From Chryseobacterium camelliae (GTDB lineage: Bacteria > Bacteroidota > Bacteroidia > Flavobacteriales > Weeksellaceae), in the NCBI RefSeq assembly GCF_027920545.1, contig NZ_CP115859.1, forward strand, positions 372,001 to 436,000: 64,000 bases of DNA, written 5' to 3'. Positions within the stretch are counted from its first letter, which is position 1, and each line of letters starts with the position of its first letter. Below the pieces are notes generated by a model. That model did no database searches and was not told the DNA's origin. It saw only the letters and a list, made by a program, of their open reading frames with translations. Of the stretch, positions 45,303-54,605 are shown in pieces. Both the position numbers and the translations under genes were made by a program.

Positions 45303-45422
45303 AATTTAAATTGTTTTTTTGAAATGTGCGGTAAATTTTTCATTACTCTTAGTGGCTCCATTTCAGGGTTAAATTGTTGAATTTGTTTGAATTCTTATAA
45401 ACCGAATATAGATTTATAAAAA

Positions 45423-45620
45423 CTACTTGATTGCTAATTGACGCATAACGCTTTTCTCGTCCACAGAAGCAACATAAGAAGTACTAGTAAGATTTCTCTT
45501 TTGTTTAGTTTCTTTCTTAGTTAAGATGTGGCTTTTGTAAGCATTTTTTCTTTTGATCTTACCTGTTCCGGTAAGAGCAAAACGCTTTTTAGCACCTGAT
45601 TTCGTTTTTAATTTTGGCAT
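45423..45620 (-). CDS. rpmI: 50S ribosomal protein L35
   Basis: 65 residues; [40 protein letters not shown] are diagnostic. In most bacteria infC lies directly upstream; here infC is 11 kb away and a different gene (an alpha/beta hydrolase) precedes it. A minus-strand -7 element TAATTTTG (45695-45702) with TTTC at 45722-45725 (19-base spacer) suggests an own promoter. Confidence 0.97.
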   Translation of the reverse strand: MPKLKTKSGAKKRFALTGTGKIKRKNAYKSHILTKKETKQKRNLTSTSYVASVDEKSVMRQLAIK

Positions 45621-45665
45621 TGTTTTGCTTTTTATTGTTTTGTTATCAATATCTGTTTTGGCTAC

Positions 45666-45683
45666 TCCTAAAATTATTTAGGA
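45666..45683 (-). promoter_or_regulatory. Hairpin in the rpmI-rplT mRNA leader
   Basis: TCCTAAA / TTTAGGA arms (45666-45672, 45677-45683), 4-base loop, between the -7 element and the rpmI start. Could be part of an L20-type autoregulatory leader or just a local fold. Confidence 0.35.
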
Positions 45684-45757
45684 ATAATAGTTTGCAAAAT
45701 TAAGAAAAAAAAATGAGACTTGAAAGCAAATTTTCAAAGCCTGATTAAGGATAAATA

Positions 45758-45794
45758 AAAAGCCACAACCGAAAAAATATCAATTGTAGCTTTT
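45758..45794 (-). terminator. Terminator after the alpha/beta hydrolase
   Basis: AAAAGC-ACAA arms (45758-45768, 45784-45794, one mismatch), followed on the minus strand by TTTTTATT. Confidence 0.65.
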
Positions 45795-45815
45795 CTTTAA
45801 ATATATAGATAAAAA

Positions 45816-46637
45816 TTATGACTGAATAAACTCCAAAAGATCTTTATTAATCGTTTCGTGTTCCGTAGTCGGCATTCCGTGAGGAAAACCCGGATACGTA
45901 ATCAGCTTTCCGTTCTTCAATAATTTTGCAGATTTTATGGCTGAGTTCTCAATAGGAACAATCTGGTCGTCTTCACCATGAAGAAGCAGGACAGGAATAT
46001 CTACCGCTTTTAGATCTTCTGTGAAATCGGTTTCCGAAAAAGCTTTAATTCCATCATAATGAGCAACAATTCCTCCCATCATTCCCTGTCTCCACCAGTT
46101 TCTTTGCACTCCGTCTTTTATGTTTGCATCTTCTCTGTTGTACCCATAAAAAGGGAAAGTAAGATCATAATAAAATTGGTTTCTGTTATTCATGGTCTGA
46201 TCTCTGATATTATCAAAAACTTCCATCGGAACTCCGTCAGGATTATTTTCGCTTTTTACCATAACTGGCGGAACGGCACTTATTAACACTGCTTTTTTAG
46301 CTCTTCCGTTAGCGTATTTGTGAACATATCGGATCACTTCTCCACCTCCTGTAGAGTGTCCGATGTGAACAACATCTTTCAGATCCAGAAATGTTACTAG
46401 TTCAGCCGCATCAGAAGCGTATTGTTCAATGGTATGATTATAAATATTCTGGCTTGAACGCCCATGACCTCTTCTGTCGTGTGAAATCACTCTATATCCT
46501 TTCTTTAAAAAGAAAATTACCTGCGCATCCCAGTCATCAGATGACAAAGGCCATCCGTGATGAAACATCAGTACAGGTCCTTCTCCTTGATCTTTGTAAT
46601 AAATTTCTGTCCCGTCTTTTAAAATAAGTGTGCTCAT
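45816..46637 (-). CDS. Alpha/beta hydrolase, non-heme chloroperoxidase-like
   Basis: 273 residues. LILKDGTEIYYKDQGEGPVL MFHHGWPLSSDDWD (two pieces, residues 4-37) gives the HGxP oxyanion loop; RVISHDRRGHGRSSQ; nucleophile Ser in HIGHSTGGGEV (about residue 94); catalytic Asp in LLLHGEDDQIVP; catalytic His in GFPHGMPTTEH. The set is that of cofactor-free haloperoxidase-like esterases. A 17-base palindrome overlaps its promoter, so it is probably an inducible stress gene. Lies inside the split translation cluster. Confidence 0.9.
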   Translation of the reverse strand: MSTLILKDGTEIYYKDQGEGPVLMFHHGWPLSSDDWDAQVIFFLKKGYRVISHDRRGHGRSSQNIYNHTIEQYASDAAELVTFLDLKDVVHIGHSTGGGEVIRYVHKYANGRAKKAVLISAVPPVMVKSENNPDGVPMEVFDNIRDQTMNNRNQFYYDLTFPFYGYNREDANIKDGVQRNWWRQGMMGGIVAHYDGIKAFSETDFTEDLKAVDIPVLLLHGEDDQIVPIENSAIKSAKLLKNGKLITYPGFPHGMPTTEHETINKDLLEFIQS

Positions 46638-46688
46638 CGTTTCTTGTTTTAATAATTAATAAATAGTGAATTTGATTTTTTATACTCA

Positions 46689-46731
46689 CAAAGGTAGACG
46701 GAAAATTTCCATAATATCTTGATCTAAGATA
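46689..46731 (-). promoter_or_regulatory. Promoter and palindromic operator of the hydrolase gene
   Basis: Minus-strand -7 element TACCTTTG (46689-46696). Eighteen bases upstream is the palindrome TATCTTGATCTAAGATA (46715-46731; 6-base arms, 5-base centre), just where the -33 element would lie. The arrangement suggests a dimeric repressor of the MarR/HxlR kind; no such gene is adjacent. Confidence 0.5.
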
Positions 46732-46938
46732 ATATTTGAAATAAAACCAAAACACACAACCTATTATTAACATTAATTTAATGATAAGTAAATAAAATTT
46801 AGAATGTTATAAAATAAATTTAAGTAGATAGTAGAGAAGTAATAATTATGTCTCCAAAAAATATCGCTGATAATCGGGATTGTTTTATTCTTCGGTTCTC
46901 TCTAATATTGATTCCCACGAAAAATAAAATTTCGAACT
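46732..46938. other. Gap between hydrolase operator and WG lipoprotein gene
   Basis: The 301-base divergent gap 46638-46938 holds the hydrolase control region; this remainder is AT-rich. I see no clear consensus promoter for the plus-strand gene and no reading frame of note. Confidence 0.4.
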
Positions 46939-48423
46939 TTGAAAACATCAATATTTAGCCTCTTTTGTCTGCTGAGTTCATTTATAGCTTGTACTCAGGA
47001 AAAAAAAAATAATTCTCCATTAGTTCTTTCAAAAATAAAGACAATACATTGGGTTCCGTTTCTAACAAAGCAGGGTAATTTCATCTATGTAGATAAAGCA
47101 GATATGAAGCCGCTCACGAATCAGGCATTCAAAAATGCTTCTGTTTTTACTCCTACCGGTTTTGCCGTTGTTGAAAATGAAAAAGGAGAATATGCAGCAA
47201 TAAACGACCATGGAAAAATAGTGTTGGATTTTTCATCCAGTAATATTGATTTAAATGTAATTAATGGTCTTACATTCTATAAAAAAGCCGTTGAGTACGA
47301 GAAAAAAATGCCTGCCTGGAAATGGGAGTGGAATATTTTGGGAGGAGACATTAAGAAAGAACAGACCTACCATAAAATTGAGATTGGAGTTGTAGAAACC
47401 CAACAGGTTTTACTTGATAAAGATATCCCATACTTAGAAGATAATTATTCCCTGAACTTTATTTCTGTAGATGAAAACCATGTTTTTTGGAATGAAAGTC
47501 TTTATGAAATCAAAAACAACCGTTTAAATCAAATTGATAAGAATATTGTTCAATTATTGGAAAATAAGCGTTTCATCAAAGCTTCCAACGAAGGTTTTTC
47601 AATGTACGAATTGAATCAAAAAAAAGCAATTCATAAGGAAATGAAAGGTCCTGAAACACTTTCAATTCAATTTGGAAAAGAAACAATGCTACTACAGGAA
47701 GTCAATAAGGAACGTTATGATCCGGAAGTTCCAAAGCTTTTAACCGACTACAAAACCAATGATGTTTACGCTTTCCCTCAATATGAAAAGGTATTTCCGA
47801 AGGAGATTACAAAGGCAACAGCTTCCCAGATCGATTTCATAAAAAAAGTTTCTTTAGTGTATTCTATTACCCATTCACCTTATTTTTTACTGGGTGTTTT
47901 TAATTATGATCATGATGTCTGGGCATATGACTGGCTTTATATCGATACCGAGGGAAATGTTACAGATTCTATTGGTCCGTATAATTTTAAGGTTCTGGAT
48001 CAGATCGGTAATGTAGTCTGGCCCGATAGAAAAATGATTTTACCTGACCAGTTCATCAATAAAAACTGGAAATTTGGAAAAATAAATTCTTATGAAGGAA
48101 TGAATGATTCATATCTGATCAGAATTGAGGACCAAAAACAGCTGAGAACCATAGGTTTATGGAATAGCATTACAAAAGCGTGGGAGATAAAACCTGAATA
48201 TCATGATGTTTCAGTTTTAGATGCAGAAAAACAGATTTATGCTCTTCAAAAAGAGAAAGACGGGTTGTACATCCTTTATAACCATAAAAACAAAAAACAA
48301 ATCGGATCAAAAGCTTATCAGTCAATCAATTCGGACGGTTTGGTGAGTGTTAAGCTTGATCCGGCGAAAAATATGTATTACTATATTGATATTGAATCAG
48401 GGAAAGAATACAAAGAACATTAA
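46939..48423 (+). CDS. WG-repeat-like secreted lipoprotein
   Basis: 494 residues, initiated at TTG 46939: MKTSIFSLFCLLSSFIA then Cys and TQEKKNN forms a lipoprotein signal peptide. The mature protein is a chain of beta-strand units such as LTKQGNFIYVDKADMKPLTN and GFAVVENEKGEYAAINDHGK, like the WG repeats (KNGKxGVID) common in Bacteroidota, and near the end KEKDGLYILYNHKNKKQIGS. Binding or scaffold function is likely but no partner is known. First gene of a plus-strand run that includes a second WG protein. Confidence 0.72.
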   Translation: MKTSIFSLFCLLSSFIACTQEKKNNSPLVLSKIKTIHWVPFLTKQGNFIYVDKADMKPLTNQAFKNASVFTPTGFAVVENEKGEYAAINDHGKIVLDFSSSNIDLNVINGLTFYKKAVEYEKKMPAWKWEWNILGGDIKKEQTYHKIEIGVVETQQVLLDKDIPYLEDNYSLNFISVDENHVFWNESLYEIKNNRLNQIDKNIVQLLENKRFIKASNEGFSMYELNQKKAIHKEMKGPETLSIQFGKETMLLQEVNKERYDPEVPKLLTDYKTNDVYAFPQYEKVFPKEITKATASQIDFIKKVSLVYSITHSPYFLLGVFNYDHDVWAYDWLYIDTEGNVTDSIGPYNFKVLDQIGNVVWPDRKMILPDQFINKNWKFGKINSYEGMNDSYLIRIEDQKQLRTIGLWNSITKAWEIKPEYHDVSVLDAEKQIYALQKEKDGLYILYNHKNKKQIGSKAYQSINSDGLVSVKLDPAKNMYYYIDIESGKEYKEH

Positions 48424-48506
48424 ATATTTTAAAAATATTAAAACTATGATTTTTAGAAAGCTGTTGCCTGTTCGCTTGTATTATCAATGTATTATCTTTT
48501 GCTCAA

Positions 48507-49193
48507 ATGAGGACGGCAATATATTTTTCTTCAGATAAAAAATACAAGGAAATTATTGAAGAGGTTGGGAATCCATTACCGGGAAATCCGGTAATGATTG
48601 TACAATTATTTGCCCCTAATCATGGAAGCTATATCTGGTTTTTGAATGAAAGCAAAGCTAAAAATCCCACTTATTTTGACAAGAATCCAAAAGATGTACA
48701 CTCGGGTATTTTTCTGGAAGATCACGGCGGATTACTTCCTCAAATAACCTTTAAGGATTTTGCAGAAGGCTTGGCGCAGCCTAAATATCTGATTAATTTC
48801 TGTGAAACCGGAGATGCAAACCATGATGGTTTTCCTGAGTTTTATCTTACTTATTTTAAAGAATCAGACGGATTGGATGCCAAACCCTTAAAAGTAATTG
48901 TATATACCTGTTTAGATAAAAAAACATTTTCAAAATCAAAAATTACCGGTTGGATTCCATTTCAGGAAGGAGATCGGTATTATGAAGAAAAAGATGCCAA
49001 TTTTAAACTATTGCCTAAAGAAATAAGGCTGAAAGCTGAAAAACTATTGAAAGATGCCCAAAAGGAATCAGCCAGAACAATTAAAAACCACCATTATCGG
49101 GGATATAATCTTCCAATCTCTTTGATTATCTTTATCATTTTAATAAAGCAGTCAAAACACAACAGTAAATGGATCATAAAGAAATCTGGATAG
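48507..49193 (+). CDS. Putative secreted protein (M949_RS01915-like), signal peptide apparently frameshifted
   Basis: 228 residues from ATG 48507. SGIFLEDHGGLLPQITFKDF, CETGDANHDGFPEFYLTYF and ESDGLDAKPLKVIVYTC followed by WIPFQEGD and FKLLPKEIRLKAEKLLKDA look like a Flavobacteriia family tied to surface polysaccharide in Riemerella; I recall the resemblance and cannot test it. The annotated start lacks export signals, but the preceding bases in this frame encode LFACIINVLSFAQ, an obvious signal-peptide core, while its ATG (48446, MIFRK) is in another frame. A single-base change near 48455-48470 therefore seems to have cut off the signal peptide. Confidence 0.6.
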   Translation: MRTAIYFSSDKKYKEIIEEVGNPLPGNPVMIVQLFAPNHGSYIWFLNESKAKNPTYFDKNPKDVHSGIFLEDHGGLLPQITFKDFAEGLAQPKYLINFCETGDANHDGFPEFYLTYFKESDGLDAKPLKVIVYTCLDKKTFSKSKITGWIPFQEGDRYYEEKDANFKLLPKEIRLKAEKLLKDAQKESARTIKNHHYRGYNLPISLIIFIILIKQSKHNSKWIIKKSG

Positions 49194-49846
49194 AAGGAGA
49201 CACCCTTTTTTACAAAGATCACGACAATATCGAAAATGCAAATATTAACTCCCTAAAATATGCTTATGTACAGATTTTAGGTGATGTCCCATTTCTGTTT
49301 GTCTTTACCGATCAGCAACACTATCTCTCTACTAAGCTTAAGGGTTTTGATGAAGTATATCACGAACTTTCGGATCGTTTTCGTTTTGATAGCGAAACCT
49401 TTTTTTGCGGTTTGCAAAGCAAGAAAAGAAGACGAGAAAGTAAAAATTTGGGCAAAGAAAGAATCTCAAAACTTTCAGATCCTGGATGAATATGTGGATG
49501 ATGGTGATTTTGGCTACGAAATATATACAGAACCCAAACAAATGGTATCCTGGGATACAACTTACGGGCAATTGGAAGCATCGGGTTTTGTAGAAGCTTA
49601 TTTTGCCAATTATGGTACTAAATATCTAAGATTCAAATATCCGGTGAGAATAGAAGGTATTTTACCCTTCAGAATATTCTTCCCGCAAAAGGACCGGGAT
49701 ATTCAGATTTTACGGTTCATCTTAAAACAGAAGAAGCTCTGACTGTTTTTATGGAAGACACTTATTTCTTCGATCAATTTGCTGAACAACTGCAACAGAT
49801 GACAAAAAAGCCGGTAAAAATTCCCGAAGCATATCACAACTGTTAA
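49169..49846 (+). pseudogene. Frameshifted cytoplasmic protein of unknown family
   Basis: One protein is spread over three frames. Frame 1 runs from ATG 49169 (MDHKEIWIEGDTLFYKDHDN) to the T-run at 49400-49406 (seven T); removing one T restores the continuation FFAVCKARKEDEKVKIWAKK in frame 2, which goes on through YVDDGDFGYEIYTEPKQ and KYLRFKYPVRIEGI. After about 49655 the sensible reading moves to frame 3 (LQNILPAKGPGYSDFTVHLK) up to PEAYHNC and stop 49844-49846. The later shift probably comes with a deletion. Start overlaps the previous gene by 25 bases. Either a decayed gene or assembly error; function unknown. Confidence 0.65.
49400..49406 (+). repeat. Seven-T homopolymer at a frameshift
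   Basis: T7 within the pseudogene; a length of six T would keep the long frame open. Suitable for slippage (phase variation) or a sequencing error. Confidence 0.55.
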
Positions 49847-49874
49847 AACCAAACATTATATTTCCAAATTACAA

Positions 49875-52343
49875 ATGGCACACCGGATTTATTTATACAA
49901 TTACGATCAGAAAACAAATCAATCTTTTGATACTTATTTAGGCGAATGGAACTACGAAATTCCATTATTGCTGTACCCTCTCATTGCAGAAAATATCAAA
50001 TTGGAAGGTGTTGATTTTTTATCAGACAGAGAACAGGGAATTGTTCAGTTGCGTTATTTCTTCAATTTGCTGGCAGATACCTATCAGTTACATTACAAAA
50101 AAGCTTACCACGAACCCGTTAATAAAATGTTTGAATTTCTGGAAGCATTACCTTATGATTCTTTTGTATTGAATGCCACAGATGTTTTTAATATGAACGA
50201 AGAAAAGCATAAAGTACAGGCAAAAGAGTGGTTGGTAGAGATTCAGCAGAAAAGTAAACTGTTTAAAAAAGCGGTAGAAACCCAGAATCTTTCATTATTA
50301 GATTCCTTGGTTTCTTACACGGGTTATTCTTCATTTCTTGAGATTTTACAAACCGATTGGATTAATTATGGTTTTGGATATTTTGAAGAACTTGCTTATA
50401 AGCAGATCGCATCTTCTATATTTGAAGAAAATGGAAAATTCGGTTTAAAGGATGCGAAAGATAAAATTTTGGCTCCCGCAATATATGATGAAATTTTTGA
50501 AGCAGATTATCATTACGGTATATCGGTAATTCAAAAAGAAGGATTATTCGGTTACCTGCAAAATGACGGAAAAGAATTGGTTCCACCACTGTATGAAGAT
50601 GCTTTTGATGTGTTCGATTTTGCATCGGAACCTTTGGGTGAGGTAAAAGTAAACGGAAAATCAGGAATTTTAAAGGTGTATTCAAATACCTGGATGATTC
50701 CAGCTGATTATGATGCAATAGAAAGAGTGACTTATGGATTTTTAAGCGTAGAAAAAGACGGAAAATTTGGAGTTTATCATGATGAAAGCGGAATCATTCT
50801 TCCTGTCGAAAGCGAAAATCCGTATGAGTATGATTATTTTCCGGAACTGTTTTTTACTAAACAAGAAGGAACCGGCAAGCGCAGATATTATACGGAAGAA
50901 GGAAACTATCTGGGAGATTTTGTAGAAGGCAGCATCTTAAAAACCAGTGCCAGTTTTTGGATTAAGCCGAATAAATTTGACAAAAAAGGAAAACTGATCA
51001 ATGAAAAAGGCAAGCTTATTATAGACGAGGCAGATCAACTGATTTTAATAGACAATTTTGAAGCATTGGCTATCCGTAAAGATAAAAACTGGAAGATTTA
51101 TCACACTACACAACACCGGTTTTTGTTGGAAAATGAATACATTACAAAAGTAAAAGCAGAATTAAATACAGGGAATAAAAGCAACATTTTCATCCTTGAA
51201 ACTCAAAACGGATTAGGTCTTTTTGATGCGGATAATACGACCTGGCTCATTGCTCCTCATACCGGAATTAAACAGATTCGCTACCTGGATAATGGATTTC
51301 TTTCGGTTCAAAAAAAGGAAGGTTATCAATTGCTTGATTTTGAAAAAGGTCTGTCTGCCGAAATATACGACTACATTTCTAATCCTCTGAATTATAGAAG
51401 AGAAGAAGGTTTATTATTTCTGTACCGAGGTGACAATATGTTCAGAATGCATGAAGATAAAAGCATTCATCCGGTAGAGGTTCCCGGGTATGGATCGATT
51501 TATCTGGACCGGTTTTCATTTCGGGGAAAAGATCTGGAATATTTTGTTTCCTTTTATAATCGTTGGAAAGATAGGGCAGGAAGCAACTCCGAACAATTCA
51601 TGGATGTTGAAGTTATTAAAAAAATGGCTTTTGACGCCAAAGAAAGTCAAAATTACAGAGAAGCTTTACGTTTATTTGAATTAGCTGCACAAAAAAATGA
51701 TGCCGACAGTTGGGTAGAAATCGGTTTATTGCTTACTGATCCTGAAATTGAAGCATTATTTGACCCTCAAAAAGGAATTGTGTATTATGAAAAAGCGGCA
51801 CAACAAAATCACCCTGCAGCATGGAATAATATCGGTGCTATGTATCATAACGGAATCGGATATCCTCTGAATATCAAAAAAGCCATCCGGGCATACGAAA
51901 GAGGAGCTGAGCTTGGTGACGGAATGGCACTTACCAATTTAGGGGATTTGTATTATTTTGGAGAGCTGGTAATACAGGATTACGATAAAGCATTGGATTT
52001 CTATCAAAAAGCAGAAAAGGAATACTATTATAATTACGATAAAATTTCAGAAATCTATTATCAGCAAAGAGACTATAGCAATCTTTTGGTATATTTAAAG
52101 AAAGACTACGACCAGTCTTACTCGGGAATTTATTATGGTATTATTTATGAACATGGATTGGGAGTAAAAGTAAATTTAAAGAAAGCCATTAAGTATTACG
52201 AACAAGCGAATACTTACAGTGCCTATGAATATGCCACCCAACGTCTGGTATATTATTATAGTGAAGATCCGGAATTTAAAAATGAAAAGAAATTCCGGAA
52301 GTGGAAATCTTTCGCTGAACAGAATGACTTCGAAATCGATTAG
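49875..52343 (+). CDS. Large WG-repeat and Sel1-repeat protein
   Basis: 822 residues, no signal peptide. Residues about 1-180 are a helical domain of unknown type (MAHRIYLYNYDQKTNQSFDT). About 190-480 hold WG-type repeats: ENGKFGLKDAKDKILAPAIY, KEGLFGYLQNDGKELVPPLY, KDGKFGVYHDESGIILPVE. About 580-800 hold Sel1-like helical repeats (YYEKAAQQNHPAAWNNIGAM, YERGAELGDGMALTNLGDLY, GLGVKVNLKKAIKYYEQA). Both repeat types mediate protein-protein contact. It sits directly upstream of a sensor kinase gene (48 bases to its ATG), so a link to signalling is plausible. Confidence 0.8.
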   Translation: MAHRIYLYNYDQKTNQSFDTYLGEWNYEIPLLLYPLIAENIKLEGVDFLSDREQGIVQLRYFFNLLADTYQLHYKKAYHEPVNKMFEFLEALPYDSFVLNATDVFNMNEEKHKVQAKEWLVEIQQKSKLFKKAVETQNLSLLDSLVSYTGYSSFLEILQTDWINYGFGYFEELAYKQIASSIFEENGKFGLKDAKDKILAPAIYDEIFEADYHYGISVIQKEGLFGYLQNDGKELVPPLYEDAFDVFDFASEPLGEVKVNGKSGILKVYSNTWMIPADYDAIERVTYGFLSVEKDGKFGVYHDESGIILPVESENPYEYDYFPELFFTKQEGTGKRRYYTEEGNYLGDFVEGSILKTSASFWIKPNKFDKKGKLINEKGKLIIDEADQLILIDNFEALAIRKDKNWKIYHTTQHRFLLENEYITKVKAELNTGNKSNIFILETQNGLGLFDADNTTWLIAPHTGIKQIRYLDNGFLSVQKKEGYQLLDFEKGLSAEIYDYISNPLNYRREEGLLFLYRGDNMFRMHEDKSIHPVEVPGYGSIYLDRFSFRGKDLEYFVSFYNRWKDRAGSNSEQFMDVEVIKKMAFDAKESQNYREALRLFELAAQKNDADSWVEIGLLLTDPEIEALFDPQKGIVYYEKAAQQNHPAAWNNIGAMYHNGIGYPLNIKKAIRAYERGAELGDGMALTNLGDLYYFGELVIQDYDKALDFYQKAEKEYYYNYDKISEIYYQQRDYSNLLVYLKKDYDQSYSGIYYGIIYEHGLGVKVNLKKAIKYYEQANTYSAYEYATQRLVYYYSEDPEFKNEKKFRKWKSFAEQNDFEID

Positions 52344-52391
52344 CAGGTATTTGCCTATATTTACGTTCTTTAATGTAATGAACAGGAATTG

Positions 52392-54605
52392 ATGTACAGG
52401 TTATTACTAATATTTACTTTATGTATTTGTCCGTTTTTTGCTCAGGCACAAGATGTTTTAAGCAGACTGGAAAAGGAATACAACAATGCTTCAGGCAAAA
52501 CAACAGAGCAGTTAAATCTGGCTCCAAAATATGCTACAGCTTTATTTTTTCACAATTTAAAATCTAAATCTTACCAGATTTTAGAAAACAATATTGCCAT
52601 CGCAAGAAGACAGACCGACGGGAAGTATGCCATCATTTTGTACGCTGTACAAGCCATGAACTATCGACTTGATAATAAAGAAGCTGAGTCTTTAAAAAGC
52701 CTGGAAATGGCAAAAATGTATAGCTTAAAAACAAATAGTGATGAAGCTAAGGGGTACTTTCACTATGCAAAGGGCTGGATTCTGACCCGTAATAATAAAA
52801 CGACAGAAGCTGTTACCGCTTATCTGAAAGCAATTGAATATTTCGAGAACTCACCGACAACCTCTACGCTGTACGCAAGATTTGGTAATACAGCTAAAGA
52901 GCTGTCTACGATCTATTCCAACCTTAATGAATATCAGCTGGAAGAAAAATACAGCAAACAGTTTTTGTTGTTGGCATCCAAACAAAATGATCCTAACCTT
53001 ACCTTTGATGCCTATATGCGAATGGGGTACGTGTATGAGCAGAAGTACGCTCAACATCCATCAAATACTGAGTTTAGAAATAAGACAGAGCAGTATTATC
53101 TGCAGGCTATTAACACCTTCAATAAAAATAAAGAGGCGATGCTCAACAGGAGCAGCCTTTCCTATGCCGCCATCAATTTAGCCAACTTATATACCGGTTT
53201 TGACAGAAATAAAGCCATGCAATATGCCCGTCTAGCCAATACAGTGAGCCTGGAAACCGGAGATGCCATTCATATTGCTTCTTCATTCGGAATTTTGGCT
53301 GAGTTGGCCATACAGGATGAAAATTATGATCTAGCCAAGTCGTACTTTCTAAAAGCTTCCATGGAAATTGGAAAAAGCCCGGTCAGAGATCATAATATAG
53401 AATTATCCATTCTTGAATCCCTCTCTCAGATCAGTGAACAGCAAGGTAATTATAAAGAAGCGCTCACTTACTATAAAAGTTATGTGGAAAAATATAAAAG
53501 TGTTTATGATCAGGAAAAGCTGAATATTACCAAAAGATTGGAGTCCCAGTTTGATAAGGAACGTCAGGAACAAAAGTACATAAAACTGCAACTGGAAAGC
53601 GATAAAAAAGCACAGCAGATTAAGCTGATCAATATTCTTAGGGCACAACGGGAACAGGTGTACAATAACTTAAAACTGGTAGAAGAAAATCAAAGGGAGC
53701 GACTCAGGTTTTCAGAACTCGAATCCGAAAAGAGGGCCCAACAACTTCGTTTGTCAAAATTAGAAACTGAAAAGAAAAATAACGATCTCAATACCTTTAA
53801 AAAACTTTTAGCCTACAAGGAAAAAATGAATACCTATTATATTGTTTTTATTGTGATTTCTATCTTTTTGATCATCTTATTATTTTATGCTTATAAGCAA
53901 CGTGTAAGGTCAATGAAGCAAAAAAATGAACTGTATGAATTAGCCTTGGAAAAAGAAAAACAGAATTCAAAAATATCCACACTTACCGCTTTGCTTGAAG
54001 GGCAGGAGCAGGAGCGTGGCCGCTTGGCCCGTGATCTTCATGACGGATTGGGTGGTTTGCTTTCAGGAACAAAACTTCAGTTGTCATCACTAGAATCTCA
54101 TCATTCCGAAAATATAAAAGAGGGAATTTCAAAATCGATTAACCAAATTGATGGCGCAGTAGAAGAATTAAGGCGCGTTGCCCATAATTTAATGCCTGAT
54201 TTATTAATGAAATATGGTTTGGAAGCAGCCGTCAAAGAGTTTGCTTCCCGCATGTCTAATAAGACATTAGATATCCATACCGAATTTATCAATTACAGCA
54301 ATTCTATATCAGAGGAAAAACAATTGATTTTGTACAGAATCATTCAGGAACTGGTCAATAATGCCATAAAACATGCCCAAACTTCAGAAATCATTATTCA
54401 GATCAGTGAAGAAGAAAATGTCGTAAATCTTACGGTAGAAGACAATGGCAAAGGTTTCGAAACAACCAGTGTAGACGTAAGAAAAACAGCTGGTTTTCAT
54501 AATATAGAATCAAGAGTTCAGTTTTTAAAAGGAACAATGAACATCAGATCCGAACTGAATATCGGTACCAGTATAGAACTTCAAATTCCAATTAATCCAT
54601 CATGA
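52392..54605 (+). CDS. TPR-containing sensor histidine kinase (HisKA_3)
   Basis: 737 residues from ATG 52392 (a TTG one codon earlier is ignored). Signal peptide MYRLLLIFTLCICPFFAQAQ; periplasmic TPR-like array (about 25-390); coiled coil (about 390-475); one membrane helix (YYIVFIVISIFLIILLFYAY, about 481-500); dimerisation/phosphoacceptor helix RGRLARDLHDGLGGLLSGTK with His about residue 548; ATPase N box IIQELVNNAIKHAQ and G boxes VEDNGKGFE, GFHNIESRV. Phosphotransfer partner is the LuxR-type regulator overlapping it by 4 bases. Stimulus is read in the periplasm, perhaps by protein contact with the TPRs. Confidence 0.92.
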   Translation: MYRLLLIFTLCICPFFAQAQDVLSRLEKEYNNASGKTTEQLNLAPKYATALFFHNLKSKSYQILENNIAIARRQTDGKYAIILYAVQAMNYRLDNKEAESLKSLEMAKMYSLKTNSDEAKGYFHYAKGWILTRNNKTTEAVTAYLKAIEYFENSPTTSTLYARFGNTAKELSTIYSNLNEYQLEEKYSKQFLLLASKQNDPNLTFDAYMRMGYVYEQKYAQHPSNTEFRNKTEQYYLQAINTFNKNKEAMLNRSSLSYAAINLANLYTGFDRNKAMQYARLANTVSLETGDAIHIASSFGILAELAIQDENYDLAKSYFLKASMEIGKSPVRDHNIELSILESLSQISEQQGNYKEALTYYKSYVEKYKSVYDQEKLNITKRLESQFDKERQEQKYIKLQLESDKKAQQIKLINILRAQREQVYNNLKLVEENQRERLRFSELESEKRAQQLRLSKLETEKKNNDLNTFKKLLAYKEKMNTYYIVFIVISIFLIILLFYAYKQRVRSMKQKNELYELALEKEKQNSKISTLTALLEGQEQERGRLARDLHDGLGGLLSGTKLQLSSLESHHSENIKEGISKSINQIDGAVEELRRVAHNLMPDLLMKYGLEAAVKEFASRMSNKTLDIHTEFINYSNSISEEKQLILYRIIQELVNNAIKHAQTSEIIIQISEEENVVNLTVEDNGKGFETTSVDVRKTAGFHNIESRVQFLKGTMNIRSELNIGTSIELQIPINPS

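Noticed and set aside
48347..48538. 63-residue plus-strand frame
   Set aside because: Mostly the wrong frame of the preceding gene; only its MIFRK end is of interest and is discussed as a frameshift remnant.
49338..49581. Two minus-strand frames of 73-77 residues
   Set aside because: Shadows of the frameshifted plus-strand gene.
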